This document shows, piece after piece, positions 8,670 to 16,960 of a stretch of DNA of 64,000 nucleotides; the first letter of the stretch is position 1, and the number at the start of each line of letters is the position of its first letter. The stretch comes from PLanc-01 sp035342095 (GTDB taxonomy: Bacteria > Planctomycetota > Phycisphaerae > Sedimentisphaerales > Anaerobacaceae), in contig DAOQWL010000011.1 of the NCBI GenBank assembly GCA_035342095.1, positions 1-64,000 of the forward strand, written 5' to 3'. Below the pieces are notes generated by a model. It saw only the letters and a list, made by a program, of their open reading frames with translations, did no database searches and had not been told where the DNA came from. The position numbers and the translations under genes are program-made.

Positions 8670-10703
8670 TCATCGATTGAAGTCCTGCAGGTCATCCGCT
8701 TCATCCGCCGGCTTGATGCGCCCTGACCCAGGCTTGGCACCCGTCCAACCCCGAGTGCGGCCGGTCGCAGAACCCTCGGCAATCTCGTGGAATGTCTTGT
8801 CGGACTGCCCGAAATGAGGGCCTTCCACCCGTCCCACGGACGCCGCGGGACGCTCCAGCCCGCCTCCGATGCCCTGCTTCGTCAAGGCGGCAGAGCCTCG
8901 CACCAGAGAGACGAGTTGCTCCACAATGCCGTTCATGCTCTCGGCCTGTGCGCTGAGCTCCTCCGAGGCACTGGCCGATTCTTCCGCGTTGGCTGCGTTC
9001 TGTTGGGTCACCTTGTCCATCTGAGAAATCGCGGTGTTGACCTGATCGATCCCCTGCGCCTGCTCCCGGCTGGCCGCCGCGATCTCGCTGACCAGGTCCG
9101 TCGTCTTGCCGACGCTCTGGACGATCTCCTCCAGGACCTTGCCGACCTCCGTGGCGATATCCACCCCGTTCTTGGCCCTCTTCACCGACTCCTCGATCAT
9201 GCCGGCCGTGTTCTTGGCGGCCTCTGCCGACCGCATGGCGAGATTGCGCACTTCCTCCGCGACAACGGCGAATCCCTTGCCGGCCTCGCCTGCCCGAGCA
9301 GCCTCGACGGCTGCGTTCAAGGCCAGCAGATTGGTCTGGAAAGCGATTTCGTCGATCACCTTGATGATCTTGGCGGTCTCATCGGCGCTCTTCTGGATCT
9401 CCAGGATCGCCTCGTTCATCCGTCCCATGGACTCGCTGCCGGTCCCCGCGGCCTTCTTCGCCTCAGCGGCCAGCGCGTTCGCCTGCTGGGCGTTGTCCGC
9501 GTTCTGCCTGGTCATGCTGGACATCTCCTCGAGACTGGAGCTGGTTTCCTGCAAACCGGCCGCCTGTTCTGTCGCCCCTTCCGCCAGGGACTGCGACGCG
9601 GAAGACACCTCGCGGGAAGCGGCCGCCACCTGCTCGGAACCCTCTGTCAGGCCCAGGATGATCCGATGGATCGGCCGGGTGATCCCCAGGGAGAGGAACA
9701 CCCCAAGGAGCACGGCCAGCACGGCGCCCGCGACCACCGAGACGAGCATGATCATGCTGTTTCGGGCTGAAGCCTTCGTCGAATCGGCCACTGTCCTGCC
9801 CGCGGCGTCCATGTTGATGCTGGCGATCTTGCCCAGCACCTCTTCGGTCGCCTTCTGACCCGCGATGCAGTCGCCAAAGGCCTGTGCGACGAGTTGTTCG
9901 CGGAGCCGCCGGGCCGCTTCCGCTTCCTGGCGGATTCGTCCGAAGTCCGCAAAGGCCGAGGCCATCAGGGCCTGGACCTGTGCGTGCAGCTTGGCAGCTT
10001 CCTCGGGGTTGTTCGCCCGGACGGCCTCTTTGACCTGATGGACCATGGCGTGCATCTGTCTGTGCGGCTCAGCCATCCCCTTGACAACGCCGTCGAGGAC
10101 CGTGTTCCGGGTCTTGAACTGAGCGAGCCACTTGCCGAAATCACAGGCGGCCGCGTCCTCGCCGCCCTCGAATTCCTCGCGAGACTGGATCATCGCGGCA
10201 ACACGGTCTCTCAACTCGTAGTGGTCGCACACGAAGTCCTGAATGGACAGAGCCAGCTCGGTCGGATTGAGAATATCGGTCTTCTCGAGCTGCTGGCACA
10301 TCCCGAAAAACGCATTGTTCTGCCCTTTGGCGGCCTCGATAAGCTGCTTGAACTGAGCCCAGAGTTCCTGTTCTTCCTCGCTGTGAAACAGGGCCTCGTA
10401 GCCTTTGAAGGCCGCACCGTAGGTCTCGCGGGCCTTGGCGATGTCCGCGTATTGCTCCGCGCGGGTCGACGTGCCGACGTCCGGATTCAGCAGGGTTCGC
10501 TGTCCCAGCTTGATCCTCTGGAGGCAGTTCGAGATAGTCAGCAGATTCTGGACGTTCGGCAGATGCTCGCTACCCACCACCACGACCTGATCCTTGGCTT
10601 TCCGCACACCGACCAGGCCGACGATCCCGATCACCGTCGCGATCGTAGCCACCGCGGTGAACCCCGAGATCAGTTTCACACTCAGTCTTAAGCCCCTCAA
10701 CAT
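8670..10703 (-). CDS. Methyl-accepting chemotaxis protein with a CZB-like sensor region
   Basis: About 677 residues. TM1 is near residues 11-33 and TM2 near 316-340. Between them is a long helical sensor with the zinc-binding CZB pattern: a His near 161, CDFGKW near 187, and HRQMH near 214-218. After TM2 comes a short HAMP-like stretch, then the receptor signalling domain with the conserved hairpin tip (DEIAFQTNLLALNAAVEAAR, AVVAEEVRNLAMRSAEAAK). The ATG used has TTAGGA upstream; a GTG six codons earlier is weaker. It heads the chemotaxis operon, so it is the probable dedicated receptor. CZB domains usually sit at the cytoplasmic C-terminus; here the motif is placed in the periplasmic region. 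Confidence 0.92.
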   Translation of the reverse strand: MLRGLRLSVKLISGFTAVATIATVIGIVGLVGVRKAKDQVVVVGSEHLPNVQNLLTISNCLQRIKLGQRTLLNPDVGTSTRAEQYADIAKARETYGAAFKGYEALFHSEEEQELWAQFKQLIEAAKGQNNAFFGMCQQLEKTDILNPTELALSIQDFVCDHYELRDRVAAMIQSREEFEGGEDAAACDFGKWLAQFKTRNTVLDGVVKGMAEPHRQMHAMVHQVKEAVRANNPEEAAKLHAQVQALMASAFADFGRIRQEAEAARRLREQLVAQAFGDCIAGQKATEEVLGKIASINMDAAGRTVADSTKASARNSMIMLVSVVAGAVLAVLLGVFLSLGITRPIHRIILGLTEGSEQVAAASREVSSASQSLAEGATEQAAGLQETSSSLEEMSSMTRQNADNAQQANALAAEAKKAAGTGSESMGRMNEAILEIQKSADETAKIIKVIDEIAFQTNLLALNAAVEAARAGEAGKGFAVVAEEVRNLAMRSAEAAKNTAGMIEESVKRAKNGVDIATEVGKVLEEIVQSVGKTTDLVSEIAAASREQAQGIDQVNTAISQMDKVTQQNAANAEESASASEELSAQAESMNGIVEQLVSLVRGSAALTKQGIGGGLERPAASVGRVEGPHFGQSDKTFHEIAEGSATGRTRGWTGAKPGSGRIKPADEADDLQDFNR

Positions 10704-11058
10704 AGTTCCTAACCCTTTCACCAGTCTCTTCCTGCGACAAACCGGATAAGTGACTACAGTATCCTCGGCACCTATCCTTCGTCACATTGTGGGTCGAGGT
10801 TAACTGGCGACACAATGGGCGGACCCAGCATATCACTGGACCGCCCAAGCCCCTGGCTTGTCTTGTCGGCCGCTGGCCAAACACTCCCCCAACGATGGCT
10901 GACGACAAGGACGCGCGCCTCTTCAGGCCGCCACGCGGATCGGGAAGAGACGGTGGTACATCGATTGGCACGCGTGAAGCAACAGGCATTATGGGGCGCT
11001 GGCGAGAGTGCCCTCGGCGCGTGCGGCACCGCGCGCGACGAAATGTGCTTGGCGTTGT
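10704..11058. other. Intergenic region between MCP and batE
   Basis: No convincing gene, repeat family member or terminator. It is GC-rich, with short open frames in several phases but no binding sites. It separates the start of the chemotaxis operon from the end of the Bat operon, both on the minus strand, so the chemotaxis promoter should lie here. I could not identify a clear sigma-70, sigma-54 or sigma-28 type site. Confidence 0.4.
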
Positions 11059-11937
11059 TCAGGCCAGCTCTGCGGCGTGTTCGGGGATCCAGGCGTCGGC
11101 GCCGTCGGCGAGGCGGATGTGGAGCCAGCCGGGACGCTGCTCGATGAGGTCGAACTCGGTGCCCTCGTGCAGGGGGTCTTTGAAGCTGGGCGGGTAGTTG
11201 GGACCATCGCCCTGACGGGCGACGACCTCGGCGGTCGTGATGACGCCGAACCGCTCGCTCGACCGGCGGCGCGTCTCAACGAGGATCGAGGCCAGCAGGG
11301 ACACGACCAGCACGCCGGCAAGAACTGCGCCGGCGGTGCTCGTCGTCCCTCGACCCCGCCAGATCATGGCGATGCCCGCCAGACACAGAACTGCGAAGGC
11401 CAGGCAGGCCAGCAGGAACTTCGTCCGCAGCGACAGGTCGTAATGCCAGAAGAACAGGGTCTCCAGCACGCGTTTGGGGGCGGCCGTCTCAACCCGGTCG
11501 ATTCGACGGCTCCGGGCGAAGGCCAGGTTCTTCTTGATGTTCAGGTCGGAGCGATCCAATCTCTCGGCCCTGCGGTAGTTCAGAATGGCCCGACCGAGAT
11601 CGTCCTTGAGGAGATAGGCGTTGGCCAGGTTGTAGTAGAGTCCCGCGTTGCGGATGCCGCCGGCGTCGATGATCTTCTCATAGAGAAGGATGGCCTTGTC
11701 GAAGAGCTGTCGGCCCGCGTCGGGGTCCTGGGCCGCGTTGGCCTGCTGGAAGGCGGCGTTGGCTTCGTTCAGCAAGGCGTGGAGGTCCTCGCGGGACACG
11801 GACGCGGGGGGCCTATCGGTCCCATTCATCCTATCCGTCCCATGGGACAAATGGGACGAATCAGACTGATGCTGCTCTGCGGAGAGAGCACCCACCATCC
11901 CCAGGACAATCGCACTCAATAGGAGAAGCCTTGTCAT
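11059..11937 (-). CDS. BatE-like TPR/SH3 membrane protein
   Basis: About 292 residues. A signal peptide (MTRLLLLSAIVLGMVGALSA) is followed by a TPR region (GLYYNLANAYLLKDDLGRAI), two membrane segments (FLLACLAFAVLCLAGIAMIW, TAGAVLAGVLVVSLLASILV) and a C-terminal SH3b-like domain (FGVITTAEVVARQGDGPNY to WIPEHAAELA). This is the BatE layout. The ATG overlaps the batD stop (ATGA). Just after the signal peptide the protein carries HLSHGTDRMNGTDRP, encoded by the TCCCAT-type repeat family H. Proposed role: periplasmic partner in the Bat complex, which in other bacteria supports stress tolerance; the mechanism is not settled. Confidence 0.8.
   Translation of the reverse strand: MTRLLLLSAIVLGMVGALSAEQHQSDSSHLSHGTDRMNGTDRPPASVSREDLHALLNEANAAFQQANAAQDPDAGRQLFDKAILLYEKIIDAGGIRNAGLYYNLANAYLLKDDLGRAILNYRRAERLDRSDLNIKKNLAFARSRRIDRVETAAPKRVLETLFFWHYDLSLRTKFLLACLAFAVLCLAGIAMIWRGRGTTSTAGAVLAGVLVVSLLASILVETRRRSSERFGVITTAEVVARQGDGPNYPPSFKDPLHEGTEFDLIEQRPGWLHIRLADGADAWIPEHAAELA
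11819..11860. repeat. Repeat family H copy 1, inside batE-like gene
   Basis: A short array of TCCCAT-type units around a CCCATGGG centre (CTATCCGTCCCATGGGAC, then AAATGGGACGAAT). It resembles the stretch just upstream of guaA. It is translated as HLSHGTDRMNGTDRP between the signal peptide and the TPR domain. Confidence 0.6.
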
Positions 11938-13817
11938 TCCTTCGCTCGCTCCTCGATGGCGTTGATCAACTCCGTGGCCTCCTGGACCTGGGCGGCGCCG
12001 ATGTCGGAGGCCAGGGGCGAATACCGCGACCCCTCGCAGGCGGCAATGAGATCCGCGTAGCGGGCCGCGAGGGAAAAAGACGAATCGGTCTGGAGTTCCG
12101 CTGGCCCAGCCGCCCCCGGCTGGGGAGAGAACACCCCCGAGGGCTGGGGCGCCACCCGGAGAGCTTGCGAGATCACCTGTCGGCAATCGTCGCCGGTCAG
12201 GGATGCACCCGTGCGGTCGAAGCGGTCGCCGACGTAGTTCCTCATTGCGGCCAGCATCAACTCCGGCCTCTGCTTCGGATCGGCCGAGACAATGGCCTTC
12301 AATTGCTGCATCGCGACACCGGCTGCCCGACGACGACGCCTGCGGGCGAGCGACTCGGGATTCGTCCGACCAACCAGGCGGATCGCGGCGCTGGCGACAA
12401 GGCCCATGAACGGAATCGCCCAGATCGCGGCATACCCGGGACTGACCATGGCCGACGGCAGCGAGAAGGTCTGATCGACCAGGACCTCCGGGCCGTAGTA
12501 GTTGGCCGACAGGCCTTTGCGGATCGCCTCCACTTCACGGTTCACAGGCGTGAACCCAGCGCCCTGCAGGTCCGCGTTCGTGAGCATCTTGGTCGGCGCG
12601 ACCTCCAGCGGGATCGGATCGGTCCGGACCACGGCGTACTCGCCTCGCTGGGAATCGAAGTAGGCCAGCGGGATCGGCGGGATCTGCGAGACCGCCTCGC
12701 TGTTGGCGCGGAGCGTCTGGGTGAAGACTTTGCAGGGTCCCTCCGGCGCGGCCTCAATGGTCGGCGAGGCCTTCTCGGATGGGATCTTGAAGTTCGCTGC
12801 CAGCTCGGGCACCTGCTCGAGCTGCGGCCACTGCACCGCCTTGAGGTATGGATTGCCCCCGATCCGGATGGTCACGGTGATCGGGTCGCCCACGCTGACC
12901 TTCGTCGGCGCGGCCGAGGCGCTGATCGTATACCGCCCGACCAGCCCATAGAATTCCGCAGGCTTGCCCGTCTCCGGCAGCGGCAGCACCTCCAGTTCGA
13001 TGGACGCGGACTGCACTGAGACCCGCTCATACTTCAAGGTGTATGGGTTGAACAAATCGCTCGTTCGGACCCGACCGACCGCGAGATTGGCGGAGACGCT
13101 GACCGGATCGAGCCGAATGCGTCCGGCACGCTGAGGAATGAGGACCTTGCTGAAAACGAAGACCTCCGCCTCCACGCCCTTGACCTGCTGGCGAGTGCCG
13201 CGGACGGTTGTCGGGACCCCGTCGATGAGCGTCTGTTCGCCGCCCGCCGGACCGCCCGAAGAGGAAACCTCCTCGATGAGGAAAGCATTCGACGTGAAGA
13301 CGGGAACGTCGAACGCGACGTTCTGCCAGCGGGCTGAGACAGTCCATTGCACGGTCATCACGATCGGCTGGCCTACGTAGCACCTTCGCTCCGATACGGA
13401 GAACTCCACGGTCATGCGGTCCGTCGTTCCGGGCTTCGAGACCGTGACATCGACCGCGTTGGTGGTGTACGTCTTGCCGCCCACGACGACCGTCACGCCG
13501 GGCAGGTGCATCGTGCCGACTTCCTTGGCCGTGATTGCGTAGTTCGAGGAGTGGCTGATCACGACCTGATCGTTGAACTGGTGGTACGACGAGCCATCGC
13601 CGGCGGTGCGAGGATTGAAGGCTTTCAGCGGCGACAGGTCGATCTTGCTCGGCTTGCCGCCCCCCTCCACAACGATGGAGTATTGAAAGGTGTCGCCTGG
13701 GTAGATGGCGGTTTCCGCGTTCACGACGGCAGAGACACGGACTTGGTCCCCCCCGCCCGCCATGGCTGGATGGGCAAGACACATCGCCAGAACGACATAT
13801 TTCAGAGCATTCTTCAT
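11934..13817 (-). CDS. batD: BatD-like protein
   Basis: About 627 residues. A signal peptide (ALKYVVLAMCLAHPAMA) is followed by a periplasmic BatD region of beta-sandwich repeats (VNAETAIYPGDTFQYSIVV, FSVSERRCYVGQPIVMTVQ, KVSVGDPITVTIRIGGN). One membrane segment (AAIWAIPFMGLVASAAIRLV) and a cytoplasmic helical tail follow. The ATG overlaps the batC stop (ATGA), which fixes the start. The tail contains a translated copy of repeat family A (VAPQPSGVFSPQPGAAGP) next to a family I remnant; the peptide matches that in the CheX-CBS protein apart from F/S. Role: probable scaffold of the MoxR/Bat system. Confidence 0.88.
   Translation of the reverse strand: MKNALKYVVLAMCLAHPAMAGGGDQVRVSAVVNAETAIYPGDTFQYSIVVEGGGKPSKIDLSPLKAFNPRTAGDGSSYHQFNDQVVISHSSNYAITAKEVGTMHLPGVTVVVGGKTYTTNAVDVTVSKPGTTDRMTVEFSVSERRCYVGQPIVMTVQWTVSARWQNVAFDVPVFTSNAFLIEEVSSSGGPAGGEQTLIDGVPTTVRGTRQQVKGVEAEVFVFSKVLIPQRAGRIRLDPVSVSANLAVGRVRTSDLFNPYTLKYERVSVQSASIELEVLPLPETGKPAEFYGLVGRYTISASAAPTKVSVGDPITVTIRIGGNPYLKAVQWPQLEQVPELAANFKIPSEKASPTIEAAPEGPCKVFTQTLRANSEAVSQIPPIPLAYFDSQRGEYAVVRTDPIPLEVAPTKMLTNADLQGAGFTPVNREVEAIRKGLSANYYGPEVLVDQTFSLPSAMVSPGYAAIWAIPFMGLVASAAIRLVGRTNPESLARRRRRRAAGVAMQQLKAIVSADPKQRPELMLAAMRNYVGDRFDRTGASLTGDDCRQVISQALRVAPQPSGVFSPQPGAAGPAELQTDSSFSLAARYADLIAACEGSRYSPLASDIGAAQVQEATELINAIEERAKE
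12101..12155. repeat. Repeat family A copy 3, inside batD
   Basis: A 55-bp copy differing from the CheX-CBS copy at only a few positions, in the same orientation and reading phase. The preceding bases (TCTGGAGTTCCGC) match the left arm of the family I element near cheY, suggesting a compound insertion. Confidence 0.85.
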
Positions 13818-14794
13818 CACCAATCTTTTTCGACCCGCTGGTACTGTCTTCTTTGGCGAGTCTCACGTTCTTTCTTTTGGCGTTGCTCGTTGTCGATCAG
13901 TTCCTGCGCCGTCGCGTCGGGCACAACCTTCTGCTCCTGTTGTTGGTCCTGGCCTTGTTGTTGCTGGTCCTGCGGCTGATTGGGCTCCTGGGCCTGCGAA
14001 TCCTTCTCCTGCTGATTCGGGTCCTGGGTCTGGTTCGCATCCTTGGCCTGATTCGGATCCTGCGGCTGATTCGGGTCTTGCTGCGACGGATCCTGCTGCT
14101 GTTGCTGACCTTGCTGCTGCTGCTGTTGCTGCGTCTGGTTCGGGTCCTGCTGGTTCTGCTGGTCCTTCTGCTGCTGCTTGATCTGGTCGAGGATGTCCTT
14201 GATCGTCAGGCGGGCCACCTCGATGTTGCGGGCGGCTTTCTCGTTCTGCGGATCCAGATCGAGAACCTGCCGCCAGTGGGTGATGCTCGTCTTCATGTCC
14301 TCGACGGCTTTCTGCAGGTCGGAGTCCCGCTGCTTGGTTCCCCGCTGGAAGAAGCAGTTGCCCAAGTTGTACTTGGCCTTCGCGACGAGGTCCATGTCCT
14401 TGCTCCGGGCGGCCACCTCCTGATAGAGGTCCATCGCCTCGCCGAGATCGTCCAGTCGGTAGTAGCTGTTGGCCTTGTTGAATCTGGGCTCGACCGCCTG
14501 CGGCTGCTCCACGAGAACTTCGTTGTACTTGTTGACCGCGTCGGCGAACTGACCCGCGCCGTAGAGCCCGTTGCCTTCCTGGAGAATCTCCCGCGGCGTC
14601 GCGCCCTTTACGCCTGAAGCCAGAACGGCCAGCAGGATCAACGCGGAGTGCGTGAGGACAAGGGCGCCACGCCCAAGCGAAACTTGAGCGTGTCTTCCCA
14701 AACTGCGGAACACACTCGCACGAGCACGGTCAAACAAGTTTGGCCGTGCCACCCAAACATCGCACCTCAGGTTATGCGGTTCTTCTGCGTTCAC
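13817..14794 (-). CDS. BatC-like TPR protein with a Q/D/P/N-rich tail
   Basis: 325 residues from a GTG start that overlaps the batB stop region; no better start is seen. After an odd N-terminus come a hydrophobic segment (ALILLAVLASGVKGA) and TPR repeats (EGNGLYGAGQFADAVNKYNE, AKAKYNLGNCFFQRG). The tail of over 100 residues is rich in Gln, with DPNQ-type repeats and a QQQQQQQ run. It corresponds to BatC/TPR proteins of Bat operons. The region before the signal-like segment is encoded by a 92-bp repeat of family B. This would put about 30 unrelated residues ahead of the export signal; whether export still works is open. Confidence 0.78.
   Translation of the reverse strand: MNAEEPHNLRCDVWVARPNLFDRARASVFRSLGRHAQVSLGRGALVLTHSALILLAVLASGVKGATPREILQEGNGLYGAGQFADAVNKYNEVLVEQPQAVEPRFNKANSYYRLDDLGEAMDLYQEVAARSKDMDLVAKAKYNLGNCFFQRGTKQRDSDLQKAVEDMKTSITHWRQVLDLDPQNEKAARNIEVARLTIKDILDQIKQQQKDQQNQQDPNQTQQQQQQQGQQQQQDPSQQDPNQPQDPNQAKDANQTQDPNQQEKDSQAQEPNQPQDQQQQGQDQQQEQKVVPDATAQELIDNEQRQKKERETRQRRQYQRVEKDW
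14663..14754. repeat. Repeat family B copy 1, in batC N-terminus
   Basis: A 92-bp imperfect palindrome with outer arms near GGCGCCACGCCCAAGCG and CAAGTTTGGCCGTGCCACC. A second copy of 93 bp lies upstream of uvrA, with the shared segment ACTTGAGCGTGTCTTCCC or its close match. Here it is read through as part of the batC coding sequence. Confidence 0.8.
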
Positions 14795-15788
14795 TGACCA
14801 ACACCTCGCCTACCAGCAATCCCATGGCCAGAGCCACGAAGATCTGGAATTTCTCATCATATTTCATCATCGTCATGGATTCCAGCTCTCGCCCCTCGGC
14901 CGAGGCGACCAGATCCACGTAGATCCGCCCGAGGTCCAGCGTCGTGCCCGGCGAGACGGACAGGTACTTGCCTCCTTCCGTCGCGTAGGCCACCTCGCGA
15001 AGCGTGTCGCTGTCCAGCTTGGACCAGACCTCTTGTCCCTGATGCTTCAGGAAGGTCTTCTGACCGTCGGGCCCGGTGATCGGGATGCGCGACCCGGTCT
15101 GGTCGTCGCCGAGACCGATGGCGATGATCCGTACCCCGTCCTCGGCCGCCTTTTGCGCCGCCTGGACAGGGAAACTGTCGTGGTCCTCGCCGTCGGTGAT
15201 GAGGATGACGTCCTTGTACAGGCGACTCTGCTTGTCGAAGACCTCGTCCGTAGCCTTGCGGATCGCGTCGCCGATCATCGTGCCGCCCCGGCTGGTGCTC
15301 TCCGTCGAGATGTCCGCCAGGGCCATTCGGACGAACGCATAATCCTGCGTCAGCGGGCACTTCACCGTCGCGTTGCCCGCGAACGTGATGATCGCGATGC
15401 GGTCGCCCTGGAGGACTTCGAGCAGGTCGGAGATGGCGATCTTGGAACGTTCGAGCCGGTTCGGCGTGATGTCCTCGGCCAGCATCGAGCGGGAGGTATC
15501 CAGCAGAATCACCACGTCGCGCCCCTTGCGCCGGATTTGTTGCGGCTGCGGATTCCACTTCGGCTCCGTCAGGGCAATCACGATGCTCACGAACGCCAGG
15601 ATCAGCAGTCCCGCCTTGAGGATCTGCTTCTCGAGGCTGACGGTGTTATTGATCCGCGCGAGCATTTCGTTGCTCGCGAGAATTCGCAGCGTCCGCGCCT
15701 TGCGCCAGAAGCACCAGACATACGCCGGCGCCAGCACCAGCGGCACCAGGAACAGAAGCCACAACGCATTATCATTGCCGAGATTCAT
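14772..15788 (-). CDS. BatB-like VWA-domain membrane protein
   Basis: 338 residues. Two N-terminal membrane segments (ALWLLFLVPLVLAPAYVW, ILKAGLLILAFVSIVIAL) precede a von Willebrand A domain with the metal-site motif DTSRSM, the Thr near GGTMIGDA and the Asp in ILITDGEDHD. A C-terminal membrane segment (FQIFVALAMGLLVGEVLV) follows. VWA proteins of this type are the usual partners of MoxR ATPases. No clear binding site precedes the ATG; a half copy of repeat family A ends shortly upstream. It overlaps batC by 23 bases. Confidence 0.88.
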   Translation of the reverse strand: MNLGNDNALWLLFLVPLVLAPAYVWCFWRKARTLRILASNEMLARINNTVSLEKQILKAGLLILAFVSIVIALTEPKWNPQPQQIRRKGRDVVILLDTSRSMLAEDITPNRLERSKIAISDLLEVLQGDRIAIITFAGNATVKCPLTQDYAFVRMALADISTESTSRGGTMIGDAIRKATDEVFDKQSRLYKDVILITDGEDHDSFPVQAAQKAAEDGVRIIAIGLGDDQTGSRIPITGPDGQKTFLKHQGQEVWSKLDSDTLREVAYATEGGKYLSVSPGTTLDLGRIYVDLVASAEGRELESMTMMKYDEKFQIFVALAMGLLVGEVLVSERRRTA

Positions 15789-15799
15789 AAGCTTATGTC

Positions 15800-15832
15800 A
15801 CGTTGTTTCCCCAGCCGGGGGCGGCTGGGCCA
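15800..15832. repeat. Repeat family A copy 4, half element
   Basis: Only the first hairpin (CCCAGCCG, CCCC loop, CGGCTGGG) and one GTGGC-type end are kept. It lies in the gap between batA and batB, about 12 bases upstream of the batB start codon, where a ribosome-binding site would be expected nearby. Confidence 0.7.
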
Positions 15833-15871
15833 CGAACCCAGCGATTTCGTTGAAGAATATCTGTTGCCAAC

Positions 15872-16960
15872 CTATGGTATCTTCCGAAACACCGTACAAC
15901 CGAGTAGCATCTCCGCGCCCAACAGCACCAAGGCGGGCAGGGTCCACCAGCCGAAGTGCTCTGCGTATTGCGTGTACTGCACGGATTTCACTTCCGTCTT
16001 CTCCAGTCTGTCAATCGTCTCGACGATCTTGCGGAGCGACTCGGCGTCGTCGGCCCGGCTGTAGAACCCGCCGGTCGTCTGGGCGATCGACTTGAGCAGG
16101 CCCTCGTCCAGCTCCTCCGCAGCGGGCATCCGGAACGTCCCGAGCGGGGTCTGGACGGTCCGATAGGCCTGCGACGACCCGATCCCGATACAGTAGATCT
16201 TGATGCCCCACTGCTTGGCGAGTTGAGCCGCCTCCAGGGGACTGCGCTGCCCCACGTTGTTCCGTCCGTCCGTCAGCAGGACCATGATCTTGTTCTTGAT
16301 CGTGAAGCTGGGAGTGTCCTTCTTCTCGCCGATTCCGGCGAAGCCCAGGTCCGCGTTGCGCCGTTGGATCTCCTCCTCCGCCTTCTTGAGCCGGGCGGCG
16401 GCCAGGGCAATCGCATCGCCGATCGCGGTCCCGTCCTCGCTCTGTATCGTCACGATCTGCGTCTGTTTGAGGAACTCGGTGAGCACGCCGTGACTGAGAA
16501 CCAGCGGACACACAGTGTCCGCATACCGGGCGAATGTCACCAGGCCGATCATGTCGTCCGGCCGGCCGCGAAGGTCCTTCTTGTCGCCCTCGATGAAGTC
16601 GGTCAGCACGCGCTTGACGACCTCCAGCCGGTTGAGATTCTCACCGTAGTAATCCATCTCAGCCTGCATACTGCCCGAGCGGTCGACGACCGCCTCGATG
16701 GCAATGCCTTCCGTCGACACCTCGGCCATCACCGTTCCCTTGCGAGGCCGGGCCAGCGCCAGGATCAACAACGCCAGGCACAACAGCCGCGCGACGACCA
16801 GCAGCGGCCGCAGGCGGAGCCGCCAGGAGACCGGGCAGTTCCGCATGTCCACCAGGCTCGGGAATCGTACCGCGGCGCCGCGCTTCTTGCGCAACATGAG
16901 ATAGCCCGCGAACGGCAGGATCAGCAACAGCAGCAACGCCCAGGGCGAGTACAGTTCCAT
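15872..16960 (-). CDS. BatA-like VWA-domain membrane protein
   Basis: 362 residues. It begins MELYSPWALLLLLILPFAGY, then a second membrane segment (PLLVVARLLCLALLILALA), a VWA domain with intact metal-site DRSGSM, a Thr in EDGTAIGDAIA and VLLTDGRNN, and a C-terminal membrane segment (TLPALVLLGAEMLLG). This is the BatA architecture. GGAGG lies eight bases before the ATG, and the stop of the upstream lipoprotein gene directly abuts the start, so translation is probably coupled. Second VWA protein of the operon, expected to work with MoxR at the membrane. Confidence 0.9.
   Translation of the reverse strand: MELYSPWALLLLLILPFAGYLMLRKKRGAAVRFPSLVDMRNCPVSWRLRLRPLLVVARLLCLALLILALARPRKGTVMAEVSTEGIAIEAVVDRSGSMQAEMDYYGENLNRLEVVKRVLTDFIEGDKKDLRGRPDDMIGLVTFARYADTVCPLVLSHGVLTEFLKQTQIVTIQSEDGTAIGDAIALAAARLKKAEEEIQRRNADLGFAGIGEKKDTPSFTIKNKIMVLLTDGRNNVGQRSPLEAAQLAKQWGIKIYCIGIGSSQAYRTVQTPLGTFRMPAAEELDEGLLKSIAQTTGGFYSRADDAESLRKIVETIDRLEKTEVKSVQYTQYAEHFGWWTLPALVLLGAEMLLGCTVFRKIP

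Noticed and set aside
13853..14617. Plus-strand leucine-rich open frame resembling a membrane protein
   Set aside because: It is the antisense of the glutamine-rich tail of BatC (CAG read as CTG), not a real membrane protein.
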